A stretch of 64,000 nt of DNA from Streptomyces sp. SAI-135 (GTDB taxonomy: Bacteria; Actinomycetota; Actinomycetes; Streptomycetales; Streptomycetaceae), in contig NZ_JARXYP010000002.1 of NCBI RefSeq assembly GCF_029893805.1, positions 8,432,001 through 8,496,000 of the forward strand, read 5' to 3'. Within the stretch, counting starts at the first letter, position 1; the number at the start of each line of letters is the position of its first letter. Under the pieces are notes generated by a model. It made no database searches. It saw only the letters and a program-made list of their open reading frames with translations, and had not been told where the DNA came from. Of this stretch, positions 49,547 to 58,549 are shown in pieces. Position numbers and translations under genes: made by a program.

Positions 49547-51193
49547 GTGCCCAGACGAACGGGCAGACAACTGCTTCGTGTCCTGGCGGCCACCGTCCTG
49601 ACGGTCGCCGCGTCCGTCACGGCCGCGGCCCAGACCACCGCCACGGCCGCGCCCGGCAGCCCGGCGCTCACTCCACCGCTCGGCTGGAACAGCTGGAACA
49701 GCTTCGGATGCGGGGTGACCGAGACGCAGGTCCGGCAGGCCGCCGACGCGATGGTGTCCTCGGGCATGCGGGACGCCGGCTACCGGTACGTCGTGGTCGA
49801 CGACTGCTGGTTCGACCCGCAGCGTGACGGGGCGGGCAACCTGCGGGCCAGTCCGACCAAGTTCCCGAGCGGGATGAAGGCCCTGGGGGACTACATCCAC
49901 GGCAAGGGCCTGAAGTTCGGCATCTACCAGGTGCCGGGCGACCGCACCTGCGCGCAGACCAGCGGTGCCTATCCGGGTTCGACCGGCAGCAGAGGACACG
50001 AGGCCCAGGACGCCGCCACGTTCGCCTCGTGGGGCGTCGACTACCTCAAGTACGACTGGTGTTCGTCGAGCGGTACCCGCGACGAACAGGTCGCGCGGTT
50101 CACGCTGATGCGAGACGCCCTGCGTGCCACCGGGCGGCCGATCGTGTACAGCATCAACCCCAACAGCTTCCACGCCATCACCGGCGCCACGTACAACTGG
50201 GGCGAGGTCGCCGACCTGTGGCGGACCACCGAGGACCTGCTCGACATCTGGCAGAACGGCAACACCAACAGCTATCCGATGGGCGTCGGCAACGTCCTGG
50301 ACATCACCGCGCCGCTGGCGGCACAGTCCGGCCCGGGCCACTGGAACGACCCCGACATGCTGGTCGTCGGCCGCCCGGGGCTGTCCCTGACCGAGTCCCG
50401 CTCGCACTTCGCCCTGTGGTCTTTGCTGAGCGCACCGCTCATGGCCGGCAACGACATCCGCACCATGTCCGCCGACGTGAGCGCGATCCTGCGCAACCCG
50501 CGGCTGCTCGCGGTGAACCAGGACGCGCTGGGCGCGGGCGGGCGCAGGGTGCGCGACGACGGCGACACCGAGGTGTTCGCCAAGCCGCTGTCCGACGGCT
50601 CGGTCGCGGTCGGTCTGTTCAACCGGGGCGGAGGCACCGCGACGGTCAGCACCACGGCCGCGCAAGTCGGCCTGTCCGGGGGGCCGTTCACCCTCACCGA
50701 CCTGTGGACCGGTGGCACGTCGAGCACGTCCGGGCAGATCTCGGCGAGCGTGCCCGCGCACGGCGTGGCCGTGTTCCGGGTGAGCGGTGGCAGCCCGCTG
50801 GCCGCCACCACCTCACGACTGCGCGGCAACGGCTCCGGCCGCTGCGTGGACGTGGACAACGCCTCCACCGCCGCCGGGGCCACGGCACTGATCTGGGACT
50901 GCCACACGGCCGCCAACCAGCTGTGGACCACGTGGGCCGGCGGGGAGATCCGCGTCTACGGCGACAAGTGCCTGGACGCCTACAACCAGGGCACCACCAA
51001 CGGCACCCGGGTCATCACCTGGCCCTGCAACGGCCAGGACAACCAGAAGTGGACCGTCGGCTCCGACGGGACGATCCGCAACACCCGCGCCGGGCTGTGC
51101 CTCGACGTCAACGGGGCCGCCACCGCCAACGGAACCCCGCTGGTCCTGTGGACCTGCAACGGCCAGGCCAACCAGAAGTGGACCCGCACATGA
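49547..51193 (+). CDS. Secreted GH27 alpha-galactosidase/beta-L-arabinopyranosidase with CBM13
   Basis: The 548-residue protein has a signal peptide (LRVLAATVLTVAASVTAAA), a GH27 (alpha/beta)8 domain starting TPPLGWNSWNSFGCGV, with the substrate-binding Asp85-Asp86 pair in VVVDDCW, nucleophile Asp170 in DYLKYDW and the acid/base Asp in GHWNDPDMLVV, then an all-beta C-domain and a ricin-type CBM13 (about 425-548; repeated CLD/CVDV and NQKW motifs). GH27 enzymes release alpha-galactosyl residues; some Streptomyces members prefer beta-L-arabinopyranosides. The Asp-Asp pair fits an alpha-galactosidase, but this needs assay. GTG 49547 is the start. It leads the plus-strand operon. Confidence 0.9.
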   Translation: MPRRTGRQLLRVLAATVLTVAASVTAAAQTTATAAPGSPALTPPLGWNSWNSFGCGVTETQVRQAADAMVSSGMRDAGYRYVVVDDCWFDPQRDGAGNLRASPTKFPSGMKALGDYIHGKGLKFGIYQVPGDRTCAQTSGAYPGSTGSRGHEAQDAATFASWGVDYLKYDWCSSSGTRDEQVARFTLMRDALRATGRPIVYSINPNSFHAITGATYNWGEVADLWRTTEDLLDIWQNGNTNSYPMGVGNVLDITAPLAAQSGPGHWNDPDMLVVGRPGLSLTESRSHFALWSLLSAPLMAGNDIRTMSADVSAILRNPRLLAVNQDALGAGGRRVRDDGDTEVFAKPLSDGSVAVGLFNRGGGTATVSTTAAQVGLSGGPFTLTDLWTGGTSSTSGQISASVPAHGVAVFRVSGGSPLAATTSRLRGNGSGRCVDVDNASTAAGATALIWDCHTAANQLWTTWAGGEIRVYGDKCLDAYNQGTTNGTRVITWPCNGQDNQKWTVGSDGTIRNTRAGLCLDVNGAATANGTPLVLWTCNGQANQKWTRT

Positions 51194-51251
51194 GGGGCAC
51201 CGAGCACCGGCCGGCAGCCCGTCCACCAGCCAGCGTCCCCCGGAGGCCACG

Positions 51252-52682
51252 ATGACGACGGCTCGACCGTCACCCCCCGCCGGCACGAGGCTCACCCGGG
51301 CAGCGGCCTGGGTGGTGGGTCTGCTCCTCGTGCTCACCGTCGTCCCCGCCGCGGTGCAGCCCACCACGGCCCGGGCCGACAACCCCATCGTCCAGCACGT
51401 CTACACCGCCGACCCGGCCCCGCTGGTCCATGACGGCCGCGTCTACCTCTACACCGGGCACGACGAGGACGGCTCCACCTACTTCACCATGAAGGACTGG
51501 CGGGTCTGGTCCTCCGCCGACATGGTCAACTGGACCGACCACGGCTCCCCGCTCGGCCTGACCACCTTCAGCTGGGCGTCCGCCGACGCGTGGGCGGGAC
51601 AGACCGTCGAACGCAACGGCCGGTTCTACTGGTACGTGCCCGTGAAGAACCGGGCGACCGGCCGGATGGCCATCGGCGTCGCGGTGTCGGACAGCCCCAC
51701 CGGACCGTTCCGGGACGCCCTGGGCCGTCCGCTGGTGGAGAACGGCGAGATCGACCCGACCGTCTTCATCGACGACGACGGTCAGGCCTACCTCTACTGG
51801 GGCAACCCGAACCTGACGTACGTCAGGCTCAACGCCGACATGACCTCCTACGCGGGCAGCCCCACCAGGATCCCGCTCACCACCGCGGGGTTCGGCACCC
51901 GCACCGGTGACCCCAACCGCCCCACGCTGTACGAGGAGGGCCCCTGGGTCTACAAACGGAACGGTCTGTACTACCTGGTGTTCGCGGCCAAGTGCTGCTC
52001 GGAGTTCATCGCCTACTCCACGGCGCCCGGCCCGACCGGGCCCTGGACCTACCGCGGGACGGTCATGCCCACCCAGGGCAGCAGCTTCACCAACCACCCC
52101 GGAATCGTGGACTTCAAGGGCAGTTCGTACTTCTTCTACCACAACGGCGCGCTCCCGGGCGGCGGCGGCTTCACCCGCTCGGTCGCGGTGGAGAGGTTCT
52201 CCTACAACGCCGACGGCACGATCCCGACGATCAACATGACGAACTCGGGCGCCCCCCAGGCCGGCACGCTCAACCCGTACGTACGCCAGGAGGCCGAGAC
52301 CATCGCCTGGGGCTCCGGGATCGAGACCGAACCGTCCACCGAGGGCGGGATGAACGTCGGCTGGATCGAGAACGGCGACTACATCAAGGTCAAGGGCGTG
52401 GCCTTCGGGGCGGGCGCTTCCTCCTTCACCGGGCGCGTGGCCTCCGGCAGCGGCGGCGGCACCGTCGAACTGCGCCTCGGCTCGCCGAGCGGGACCGTCG
52501 TTGGCCGGTGCGGGGTGCCGGGCACCGGGGGCTGGCAGACCTGGACGACGGTGACCTGCCCGGTGAACGGGGCGACCGGAACCCAGGACCTCTACCTGCG
52601 GTTCACCGGAGGCAGCGGCTACCTCCTCAACATGAACTGGTGGCAGTTCACGCCCGCCCCGCAGAAGGGAGTTGCACGATGA
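51252..52682 (+). CDS. Secreted GH43 arabinofuranosidase/xylosidase-like enzyme with CBM6
   Basis: The 476-residue protein has a signal peptide (AAAWVVGLLLVLTVVPAAV), a GH43 domain (VYTADPAPLVHDGRVYLYTGHDEDG with the base Asp; GEIDPTVFIDDDGQAYLYWG; LYEEGPWVYKRNGLYYLVFAAKC containing the acid Glu) and a C-terminal CBM6 (about 345-470: VRQEAETIAWGSGIETEPS and NGDYIKVKGVAFGAGA). The CBM6 should bind xylan or related chains. It is followed by the esterase gene with an ATGA overlap, and preceded by the GH27 gene 58 bp upstream. Confidence 0.9.
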   Translation: MTTARPSPPAGTRLTRAAAWVVGLLLVLTVVPAAVQPTTARADNPIVQHVYTADPAPLVHDGRVYLYTGHDEDGSTYFTMKDWRVWSSADMVNWTDHGSPLGLTTFSWASADAWAGQTVERNGRFYWYVPVKNRATGRMAIGVAVSDSPTGPFRDALGRPLVENGEIDPTVFIDDDGQAYLYWGNPNLTYVRLNADMTSYAGSPTRIPLTTAGFGTRTGDPNRPTLYEEGPWVYKRNGLYYLVFAAKCCSEFIAYSTAPGPTGPWTYRGTVMPTQGSSFTNHPGIVDFKGSSYFFYHNGALPGGGGFTRSVAVERFSYNADGTIPTINMTNSGAPQAGTLNPYVRQEAETIAWGSGIETEPSTEGGMNVGWIENGDYIKVKGVAFGAGASSFTGRVASGSGGGTVELRLGSPSGTVVGRCGVPGTGGWQTWTTVTCPVNGATGTQDLYLRFTGGSGYLLNMNWWQFTPAPQKGVAR

Positions 52683-53968
52683 CAAGGACCAGGTCCCTCT
52701 TATGGCCCGCGATGGTCGCGGTGCTGCTCGTGCTCAGCATGGGCGGCACGGCGCTGGCCGCCGGCCAGGGCGCCGGCAGCCGGGCCACGGCCTCCGGCAC
52801 GGCAGCCGCACCCCTGCGCACCGCTGCCGCCAGCCCCGGCTGCGGCAAGGCACCCGGCCTGACGAGCGGTACGTACACCATCCAGAGCGGAGGCAAGAAC
52901 CGGAGCTTCATTCTGCGGGTCCCGGACGGCTACGACCGTACCCGCGCCTACCGGCTGGTCCTCGGATTCCACTGGTGGGGCGGCACCTCGACCGACGTCG
53001 CCACGGGCCGCACCGTGGAAACGGGCACCTGGGCCTACTACGGGCTCCAGCGGCTGGCGAACAACAGCACCGTCTTCGTGGCGCCCCAAGGCCTCGACAA
53101 CGGCTGGGCCAACTCCGGCGGCGAGGACGTCACCTTCGTCGACGACATGCTCCGGCGCATCGAGACGGACCTGTGCGTCGACACGACCCAGCGCTTCGCC
53201 CTGGGATTCAGCTACGGCGCCGCCATGTCGTACGCCCTCGCGTGCTCGCGGGCAACGGTCTTCCGTGCGGTCGCGGTCCAGAGCGGCGGGCAGCTCAGCG
53301 GATGCGACGGCGGCACCCAGCCCATCGCCTACCTCGGAGTGCACGGCCTGCGGGACAACGTCCTCGGCATCTCCGGCGGACGGGCGATGCGGGACAGGTT
53401 CGTCAGGAACAACGGCTGCACCGCCCAGAACCCGCCCGAGCCCGCACAGGGCAGCCTCACGCACCGGATCACCACCTACGCGGGCTGCTCCGCGGGACAT
53501 CCGGTCGCCTGGGCCGCGTTCGACGAAGGGCACATCGCCGCTCCGCAGGACGGGGCGCCCGGCGACAGCGGCCGGACCTGGCTGCCCGCAGAGGTGTGGA
53601 AGTTCTTCACGCAGTTCCAGACCTCAGACCCGCCGCCGGGAACGGCCACCTGCCGGGTCACCGACACCGTCAGCGCCTGGAACAACGGTCTGACCTCCAA
53701 CATCACACTCACCAACACCGGCACCACCGCGATCGACGGCTGGTCCCTGGTCTTCACCCTGCCCGCCGGCCAGGCCATCACCTCCGGCTGGAACGCGGAC
53801 TACTCGCCCGCCTCGGGCCAGGTGACGGCCAGGAACCTCGCCCACAACGCCACCATCGCACCCGGCGCGTCCGTGGGCATCGGCTTCCAGGCCGTGCACA
53901 CCGGCAACACGGCCGCGCCGGGTTCCTTCACTCTCAACGGCACCGCGTGTGCGGTCACGGGGGGTTGA
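52679..53968 (+). CDS. Secreted PHB-depolymerase/feruloyl-esterase-like CE1 esterase with CBM2
   Basis: The 429-residue protein has a signal peptide (LWPAMVAVLLVLSMGGTALAA), an alpha/beta-hydrolase domain with the nucleophile motif GFSYGAAMS, VFVAPQGLDNGWANSGGED and the late His in AFDEGHIAAP, then a CBM2 domain (about 325-429; CRVTDTVSAWNNGLTSNITLTN and GWNADYSPASGQVTARN). Actinomycete enzymes of this type remove feruloyl or acetyl groups from arabinoxylan; PHB depolymerase is less likely in this operon. ATG 52679 overlaps the GH43 stop by 4 nt. Confidence 0.87.
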   Translation: MTRTRSLLWPAMVAVLLVLSMGGTALAAGQGAGSRATASGTAAAPLRTAAASPGCGKAPGLTSGTYTIQSGGKNRSFILRVPDGYDRTRAYRLVLGFHWWGGTSTDVATGRTVETGTWAYYGLQRLANNSTVFVAPQGLDNGWANSGGEDVTFVDDMLRRIETDLCVDTTQRFALGFSYGAAMSYALACSRATVFRAVAVQSGGQLSGCDGGTQPIAYLGVHGLRDNVLGISGGRAMRDRFVRNNGCTAQNPPEPAQGSLTHRITTYAGCSAGHPVAWAAFDEGHIAAPQDGAPGDSGRTWLPAEVWKFFTQFQTSDPPPGTATCRVTDTVSAWNNGLTSNITLTNTGTTAIDGWSLVFTLPAGQAITSGWNADYSPASGQVTARNLAHNATIAPGASVGIGFQAVHTGNTAAPGSFTLNGTACAVTGG

Positions 53969-54022
53969 CCGATGCGATGAGGCGGGGGCGGTCAGGTCGT
54001 GGTGTCCCGTCGCGGCCAGGGA

Positions 54023-56467
54023 TCAGGGGAGGGACTGTGCGCACCAGATCGTTTTTCCGTACGTGGTGTGCCGGGTGCCCCACCCCTGGGTGAGCTGGGC
54101 GACGAGGAGCAGACCCCGGCCGCCCTCGTCGAAGGCGCGCGCCCGGCGCAGGTGCGGGGCGGTGTTGCTGGCGTCGGAGACCTCGCAGATCAGGGAGGTG
54201 TCACGGATCAGCCGCAGCCTGATCGGGGGCGCCCCGTACCGGATGGCGTTGGTGACCAGCTCGCTGACGACGAGTTCGGTGACGAACGCGGCCTCCTCCA
54301 GGCCCCAGGCGTCCAGTTGGTCGAGGGTGAACTTCCTGGCGCGCGGCACCTGCGCGGGGTCGGGCTCGATCTCCCAGTCGGCCACGTGCCGGGGATTCAG
54401 CGCGTGCGTGCGTGCGAGCAGCAGGGCGGCGTCGTCGGTACGGCGCTCGGGGAGCACGGCGTTCGTCACCGTGTCGCAGAGGTCCTCCAGTGAGGTGGCG
54501 GACTGGTTCAGCACCCGTAGCAGTTCGGTGACCCCCTGGTTGACGTCACGCTCGCGGCTCTCCACCAGCCCGTCGGTGTAGAGGGCGAGCAGGCTGCCCT
54601 CGGCCAGCTCGATCTCCGTCGCCTCGAACGGCAGCCCACCGACGCCGAGCGGGGGCCCCGGTTGGGCGGGCACCGGGGTCTGGGTGCCGTCCGGGGAGAT
54701 GACCAGCGGCAGCGGATGGCCGGCGCTCGCCAGCGTGAAGCGGCGGGAGACCGGGTCGTAGACGGTGTACAGGCAGGTGGCCCCGAACTCACCGGTCGGC
54801 TGGAAGGGCCCGGCGGGCTGGAGGTCGCTGGCAAGGTGGAGGACCAGGTCGTCCAGGTGGGTGAGCAGTTCGTCCGGCGGCAGGTCGACGTCGGCCAGTG
54901 TGCGGACCGCCGTGCGCAGCCGGCCCATGCTGGCCGAGGCGTGCAGCCCGTGGCCGACCACATCGCCGACGACCAGGCCGACCCGGGCGCCGGAGAGCGG
55001 AATGACATCGAACCAGTCACCGCCCACCTCCGCGGCGGCCCCGGTGGGCAGATAGCGGGACGCCACCTCGAGCGCCTCCTGGTTCGGCAGTCGCTGCGGC
55101 AGCAGGCTGCGTTGCAGGGTCAGGGCCGTCGCACGCTCGCGTGAGTACCGGCGGGCGTTGTCGATGGCGATGGCCGCCTTGGCGGTCAGCTCCTCGGCGA
55201 GCATCAGGTCGTCGGCGGTGAAGGCCTCAGGGCGGTCGCTGCGGGAGAACACGACGACGCCGAGCAGCGCGCCGCGGGCCCGGAGGGGCACGGTGATCCG
55301 GCCGGTCAGCCCGTCCGCGGCGAGGGACCCGTCGATCAACGGGTTCCCCGGCGGCCAGTGGGCCGGGTCGGCGGCGAGTCCGGGCCCGAAGGCCCATTCC
55401 CCGCCCTGGCTGGGTTCGGCGGCGAGCTGGACCGCGGACCGGCCGGTGATCATGCAGCGGGCGGCGACGGACTCCGGAGCATGGCTGACCGGCATCGCCG
55501 GCCCCGCACGCCGGTCGATGCCCTCCCGCGCACTGTGCCGGGCGGCCCGGCGGAGCGTGAGGGTGTCGCCGGGAGCGAACGTCGCCGGGGAGGGCGGTTC
55601 CTCCCCGCGCAGCACCTCGTCGAAGAGGTCCACGGTGACGACGTCGGTGAATCCCGCCACCGAGGTGCCCGCCAGTTCCTGGGCGGTGCCGACCACGTCG
55701 AGTGTCCGTCCGATACCGCTGCTGGCCTCGTTGAGGATGAGCAGGCGTTGCCGGGCCCAGTACTCGGCGCTCATGTCGAATCCCCAGTTGGCGACCGCGC
55801 GGACCCTGCCCTCGGCATCCCGTACGGGCCAGATGCTGGTGGCCCAGGCGTTGGCGTAGTCGCTGCCGCGCGGGCGGAAGACGGTGATCAGACGTGTGGG
55901 CTCGCCCGTCCTCGCCACCTCGGCGAGGGCGTCGGTGTAGGGCTTGTCGTCCCGTTCGGGAAACAGTGAGCGGTCGAACTCGGGAAGCACCTCGCGGTAC
56001 TTCCTGCCGAGCACCTGCTCCTCGGAGTGCGCGATCACCCGGCCCGAGGAGGCGTTGATCCACAGGAACCGCAGCTCGGGGTCGTAGACCCCCAGAGCGA
56101 AGGGACTCTGCTCGAAGGCTTGGTCGGCGATCACCGGGCGACGTTCCCAGCGCTGGAGCGTCACCACATGACCCAGCGCCCGGCCCTGCGTGCCGCCCAG
56201 CGGGTGAGCCGTCACCACGGCGTCCACCGTGGAACCGTCCCGGTGGCGCAGGGGGACGGGACTCGTGTGATCCGGAGCGGCGGCGAAGCTGTCGGGGAAG
56301 CCCGGTGGCGGGGGAGCGGCCAGCAGATCGGTCACCGGGCGGCCGACGGTGTCCTCCGCCGTCCAGCCCAGCAGCAGCCGACCGCTCTCGCTCCAGCCGC
56401 TCACCAGGCCGTCCGCACCCACCACGAGCGCGGCAGCAGGGGCATCCTTCTCGTCGGCCATGTCCAT
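54023..56467 (-). CDS. Soluble SpoIIE-type PP2C phosphatase with PAS, GAF and HATPase domains
   Basis: The 814-residue protein has PAS (about 10-105), PAS (about 115-225, LGVYDPELRFLWINASSGRVI), GAF (about 245-440), SpoIIE/PP2C (about 455-665; GGDWFDVIPL and VVGDVVGHGLH) and a C-terminal RsbW-like ATPase (about 680-812, TELVVSELVTNAIRYGAPP). It is the third such protein in the window and close in domain order to that at 2032-4821 but without membrane helices. ATG 56467 follows GGAGG at 7-nt spacing; an open frame reaching 57811 is a shadow of the fucosidase gene. It converges with the esterase gene. Confidence 0.88.
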   Translation of the reverse strand: MDMADEKDAPAAALVVGADGLVSGWSESGRLLLGWTAEDTVGRPVTDLLAAPPPPGFPDSFAAAPDHTSPVPLRHRDGSTVDAVVTAHPLGGTQGRALGHVVTLQRWERRPVIADQAFEQSPFALGVYDPELRFLWINASSGRVIAHSEEQVLGRKYREVLPEFDRSLFPERDDKPYTDALAEVARTGEPTRLITVFRPRGSDYANAWATSIWPVRDAEGRVRAVANWGFDMSAEYWARQRLLILNEASSGIGRTLDVVGTAQELAGTSVAGFTDVVTVDLFDEVLRGEEPPSPATFAPGDTLTLRRAARHSAREGIDRRAGPAMPVSHAPESVAARCMITGRSAVQLAAEPSQGGEWAFGPGLAADPAHWPPGNPLIDGSLAADGLTGRITVPLRARGALLGVVVFSRSDRPEAFTADDLMLAEELTAKAAIAIDNARRYSRERATALTLQRSLLPQRLPNQEALEVASRYLPTGAAAEVGGDWFDVIPLSGARVGLVVGDVVGHGLHASASMGRLRTAVRTLADVDLPPDELLTHLDDLVLHLASDLQPAGPFQPTGEFGATCLYTVYDPVSRRFTLASAGHPLPLVISPDGTQTPVPAQPGPPLGVGGLPFEATEIELAEGSLLALYTDGLVESRERDVNQGVTELLRVLNQSATSLEDLCDTVTNAVLPERRTDDAALLLARTHALNPRHVADWEIEPDPAQVPRARKFTLDQLDAWGLEEAAFVTELVVSELVTNAIRYGAPPIRLRLIRDTSLICEVSDASNTAPHLRRARAFDEGGRGLLLVAQLTQGWGTRHTTYGKTIWCAQSLP

Positions 56468-56763
56468 CCCGACGCCTCCGTCCGGACAGCCGTGCCCCTC
56501 AGGGCTGGTTTCCAGCGGCTGCTTCCAGCGTAGATCCCCTTCCGCCCGACGGCGCCTCGACCGGTACGGCGCCGATTGGTGCCGCCGTTCCAGGCGGCCG
56601 CCCCCCGCCTTGAGGAGGTGCCGGTGCAGTTGTCGCCGGAGTGGCCGATCACCTGGTAGCCGGGGGCCGGGCGAAGGGAGGAGGTGTTCCGGGTGCCGTA
56701 CAGGGCGGAGGTTCCGGTGCAGCCGACGTTCGTGAAGGCGACGGCGCCGACGAGGGGCCGTAT
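56468..56763. other. 296-bp gap with an open frame continuing the fucosidase frame
   Basis: No separate gene is supported. Directly after the GH29 stop the minus strand stays open in the same frame and reads RPLVGAVAFTNVGCTGTSAL then YGTRNTSSLRPAPGYQVIGH, with paired Cys residues like a small secreted domain. It may be the remains of a C-terminal domain cut off by the stop at 56764-56766, or of another gene. The promoter of the phosphatase lies in the same interval. Confidence 0.4.
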
Positions 56764-58239
56764 TCAGGGGATGGCGCCGGAGAAGGTGAGCTTCAACGCG
56801 TAGGCGTCCGCGCTGTACGGCGCCGAGGACGGCAGGGCGACCGTGAGACCGGAGGAGTTCTGGGCCGGCGTGGGCAGGTCGATGTAGGTGCCGGCGGTGG
56901 AGCCGAGGAGCTGCACGGTGGTCAGCGAGGAGAGGTCGATCCGGTCCGAGCCGAGCGTCTTGATCGTCAGTGAGCTGCCGGGCCAGCCCAGGACGGTGGC
57001 GTACAGGACGTTGCCGGCCTTGTTGCGGGTGAAGCGGATGTCCTGCGCGGTGCCGGCCGTCGGGTTGGTGAAGGCGCCGCCGCCCATCTTCGTGGGGCCC
57101 TCGCCGTACACCGTCCAGGCGCGGGTCGAGTACACCGACTCGCCGAAGCGCCTGAGGTGGTCGCCCATGCCGAGGAGAATGTCCTTCTGCGCCTGGGGAA
57201 TGGTGCCGTCGGCCATCGGCGCGATGTTCAGCAGCACGGTGCCGTTCTTGCTGACCCGGTCGAGGAACGAGTGCAGCATCTGCTGGACGGTGTAGTAGCC
57301 GATGCCCTGCGTGTAGCACCAGCTGGAGCTGGAGATGCTGTCGTCGGTGAGCCAGTACGGGCTGGTGAGGTCGGCCGGGCCGCCGCGCTCGTAGTCGAAG
57401 ACCTCGCCCTTGCCGTTCATGCCGTCCTTGTACGTGGCGACGACCTCGCGGCCCCAGGCGCCGGCCTGGTTGTAGTAGTAGGAAAGGAAGTCGAGGCGCT
57501 GCCGCTCGTCGACCGCGTCCAACTTGAAGTCCTGCCACAGGATGTCGGGCTGCGCCCGGTCGATGACCTCCTTCAGCTTGTCGTACCAGAGCTGGTCCTG
57601 CTGCGTCCTGTCCAGCTGGCCGTAGAGCTTCTTGAGGCTGGGGTCGGTCTGGGCGGGGGCGAACTCGTAGAAGCCGTTGTAGTGGTAGGCGTGGTGCATG
57701 GCGACCAGCAGCTTCAGGCCCTTGGCGCGGATCGCCGTGGAGAACAGCCGCAGCAGGTTCAGCCCCGGCCCCTTGTCCACCGAGTTCCACTCGTTGACCT
57801 GGCTGTCCCACATGGAGAAGCCGTCATGGTGCTCGGCGACGGGGCCGGCGAACCTGGCGCCCGCGTCGACGAACAGCTGCGCCCACTCGTCGGGGTCGAA
57901 GTTCCCGCCCGCCGACTTCAGTCTCGGCGCGAACTGCACGAAGTCGCCCGCCAGGTTACGCGCCCCGTCGATGAAGTTGTGGTACGGCCATGCCGAGGGC
58001 GAGCCGTAGGTCGCGAGGTGGTGCTGGTTGGCGCTGTCCCCGCTCTCGTACATGGTGCGTGGGTACCACTCGTTGCCGTGGGCGGGGACGCTGAAGACGC
58101 CCCAGTGGAAGTAGATCCCGAACTTGGCGTCCTGGAACCACTCCGGAGCCGGCGGGTGCTGGTCCACCGAGCTCCAGTCGGGTGTGTACACGGTGGGCGC
58201 GGCTTGGGCGACACCGGTACCGAACGTGGAGCTCGACAT
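56764..58239 (-). CDS. GH29 alpha-L-fucosidase, apparently without signal peptide
   Basis: The 491-residue protein has the GH29 signatures: WFQDAKFGIYFHWGVFSVPAHGNEWYPRTMY, GARFAGPVAEHHDGFSMWDS, LLVAMHHAYHYNGF, the nucleophile Asp in PDILWQDFKLDAVDE, and LLNIAPMADGTIPQAQ. A small C-terminal beta domain follows. The N-terminus (SSSTFGTGVAQAAPTVYTPD) ends like a signal-peptide cleavage site but lacks a hydrophobic core, so the protein is predicted to be cytoplasmic or to have lost its signal. It releases L-fucose from fucosylated glycans. It is divergent from the ABC transporter and L-fuconate dehydratase genes. Confidence 0.88.
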   Translation of the reverse strand: MSSSTFGTGVAQAAPTVYTPDWSSVDQHPPAPEWFQDAKFGIYFHWGVFSVPAHGNEWYPRTMYESGDSANQHHLATYGSPSAWPYHNFIDGARNLAGDFVQFAPRLKSAGGNFDPDEWAQLFVDAGARFAGPVAEHHDGFSMWDSQVNEWNSVDKGPGLNLLRLFSTAIRAKGLKLLVAMHHAYHYNGFYEFAPAQTDPSLKKLYGQLDRTQQDQLWYDKLKEVIDRAQPDILWQDFKLDAVDERQRLDFLSYYYNQAGAWGREVVATYKDGMNGKGEVFDYERGGPADLTSPYWLTDDSISSSSWCYTQGIGYYTVQQMLHSFLDRVSKNGTVLLNIAPMADGTIPQAQKDILLGMGDHLRRFGESVYSTRAWTVYGEGPTKMGGGAFTNPTAGTAQDIRFTRNKAGNVLYATVLGWPGSSLTIKTLGSDRIDLSSLTTVQLLGSTAGTYIDLPTPAQNSSGLTVALPSSAPYSADAYALKLTFSGAIP

Positions 58240-58378
58240 GACACATCCCTGGGGGCGGAGGGGACTGGGGGGAATGCAGGGCCAGGCATGAAGGTCGGCC
58301 ATACCGCCCTGGCGTGTCAACCAGGTACAGAGATGAAAGTTGCTGATTGATGGGATGGATCTTGCTCTCAAGGTGTGA

Positions 58379-58388
58379 CCTCTAGAGG
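58379..58388. promoter_or_regulatory. 10-bp palindrome CCTCTAGAGG in fucose divergent region
   Basis: A perfect palindrome 140 bp upstream of the fucosidase start and upstream of the transporter promoter. Inverted GATGGGATG (58349-58357) and CATCCCATC (58466-58474) flank it. These make the 310-bp region dense in candidate operators. Confidence 0.4.
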
Positions 58389-58419
58389 ACAAACAATCGT
58401 AAAACGGTCCTTGTTCCGC

Positions 58420-58517
58420 GATGTTGCGCCGAGGTCTGGACGTGATCTTCGAACGCCTCTATAAACATCCCATCTCTACTGCGCGGCGATACACGGATGT
58501 CGTCCAGGCGCAACATC
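58420..58517. promoter_or_regulatory. Promoter of the fucose transporter operon bracketed by an 11-bp inverted repeat
   Basis: GATGTTGCGCC (58420-58430) and its exact reverse complement GGCGCAACATC (58507-58517) lie 76 nt apart. Between them a promoter-like TGGACG (58437-58442) and TATAAA (58460-58465), 17 bp apart, gives a predicted start near 58472. The two half-sites thus flank the promoter about 42-52 bp upstream and 35-45 bp downstream, which suggests repression by DNA looping. No regulator gene is in the window. Confidence 0.55.
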
Positions 58518-58549
58518 TCCCGCTACGGGACCGGCGCGAGGAAGCACCG

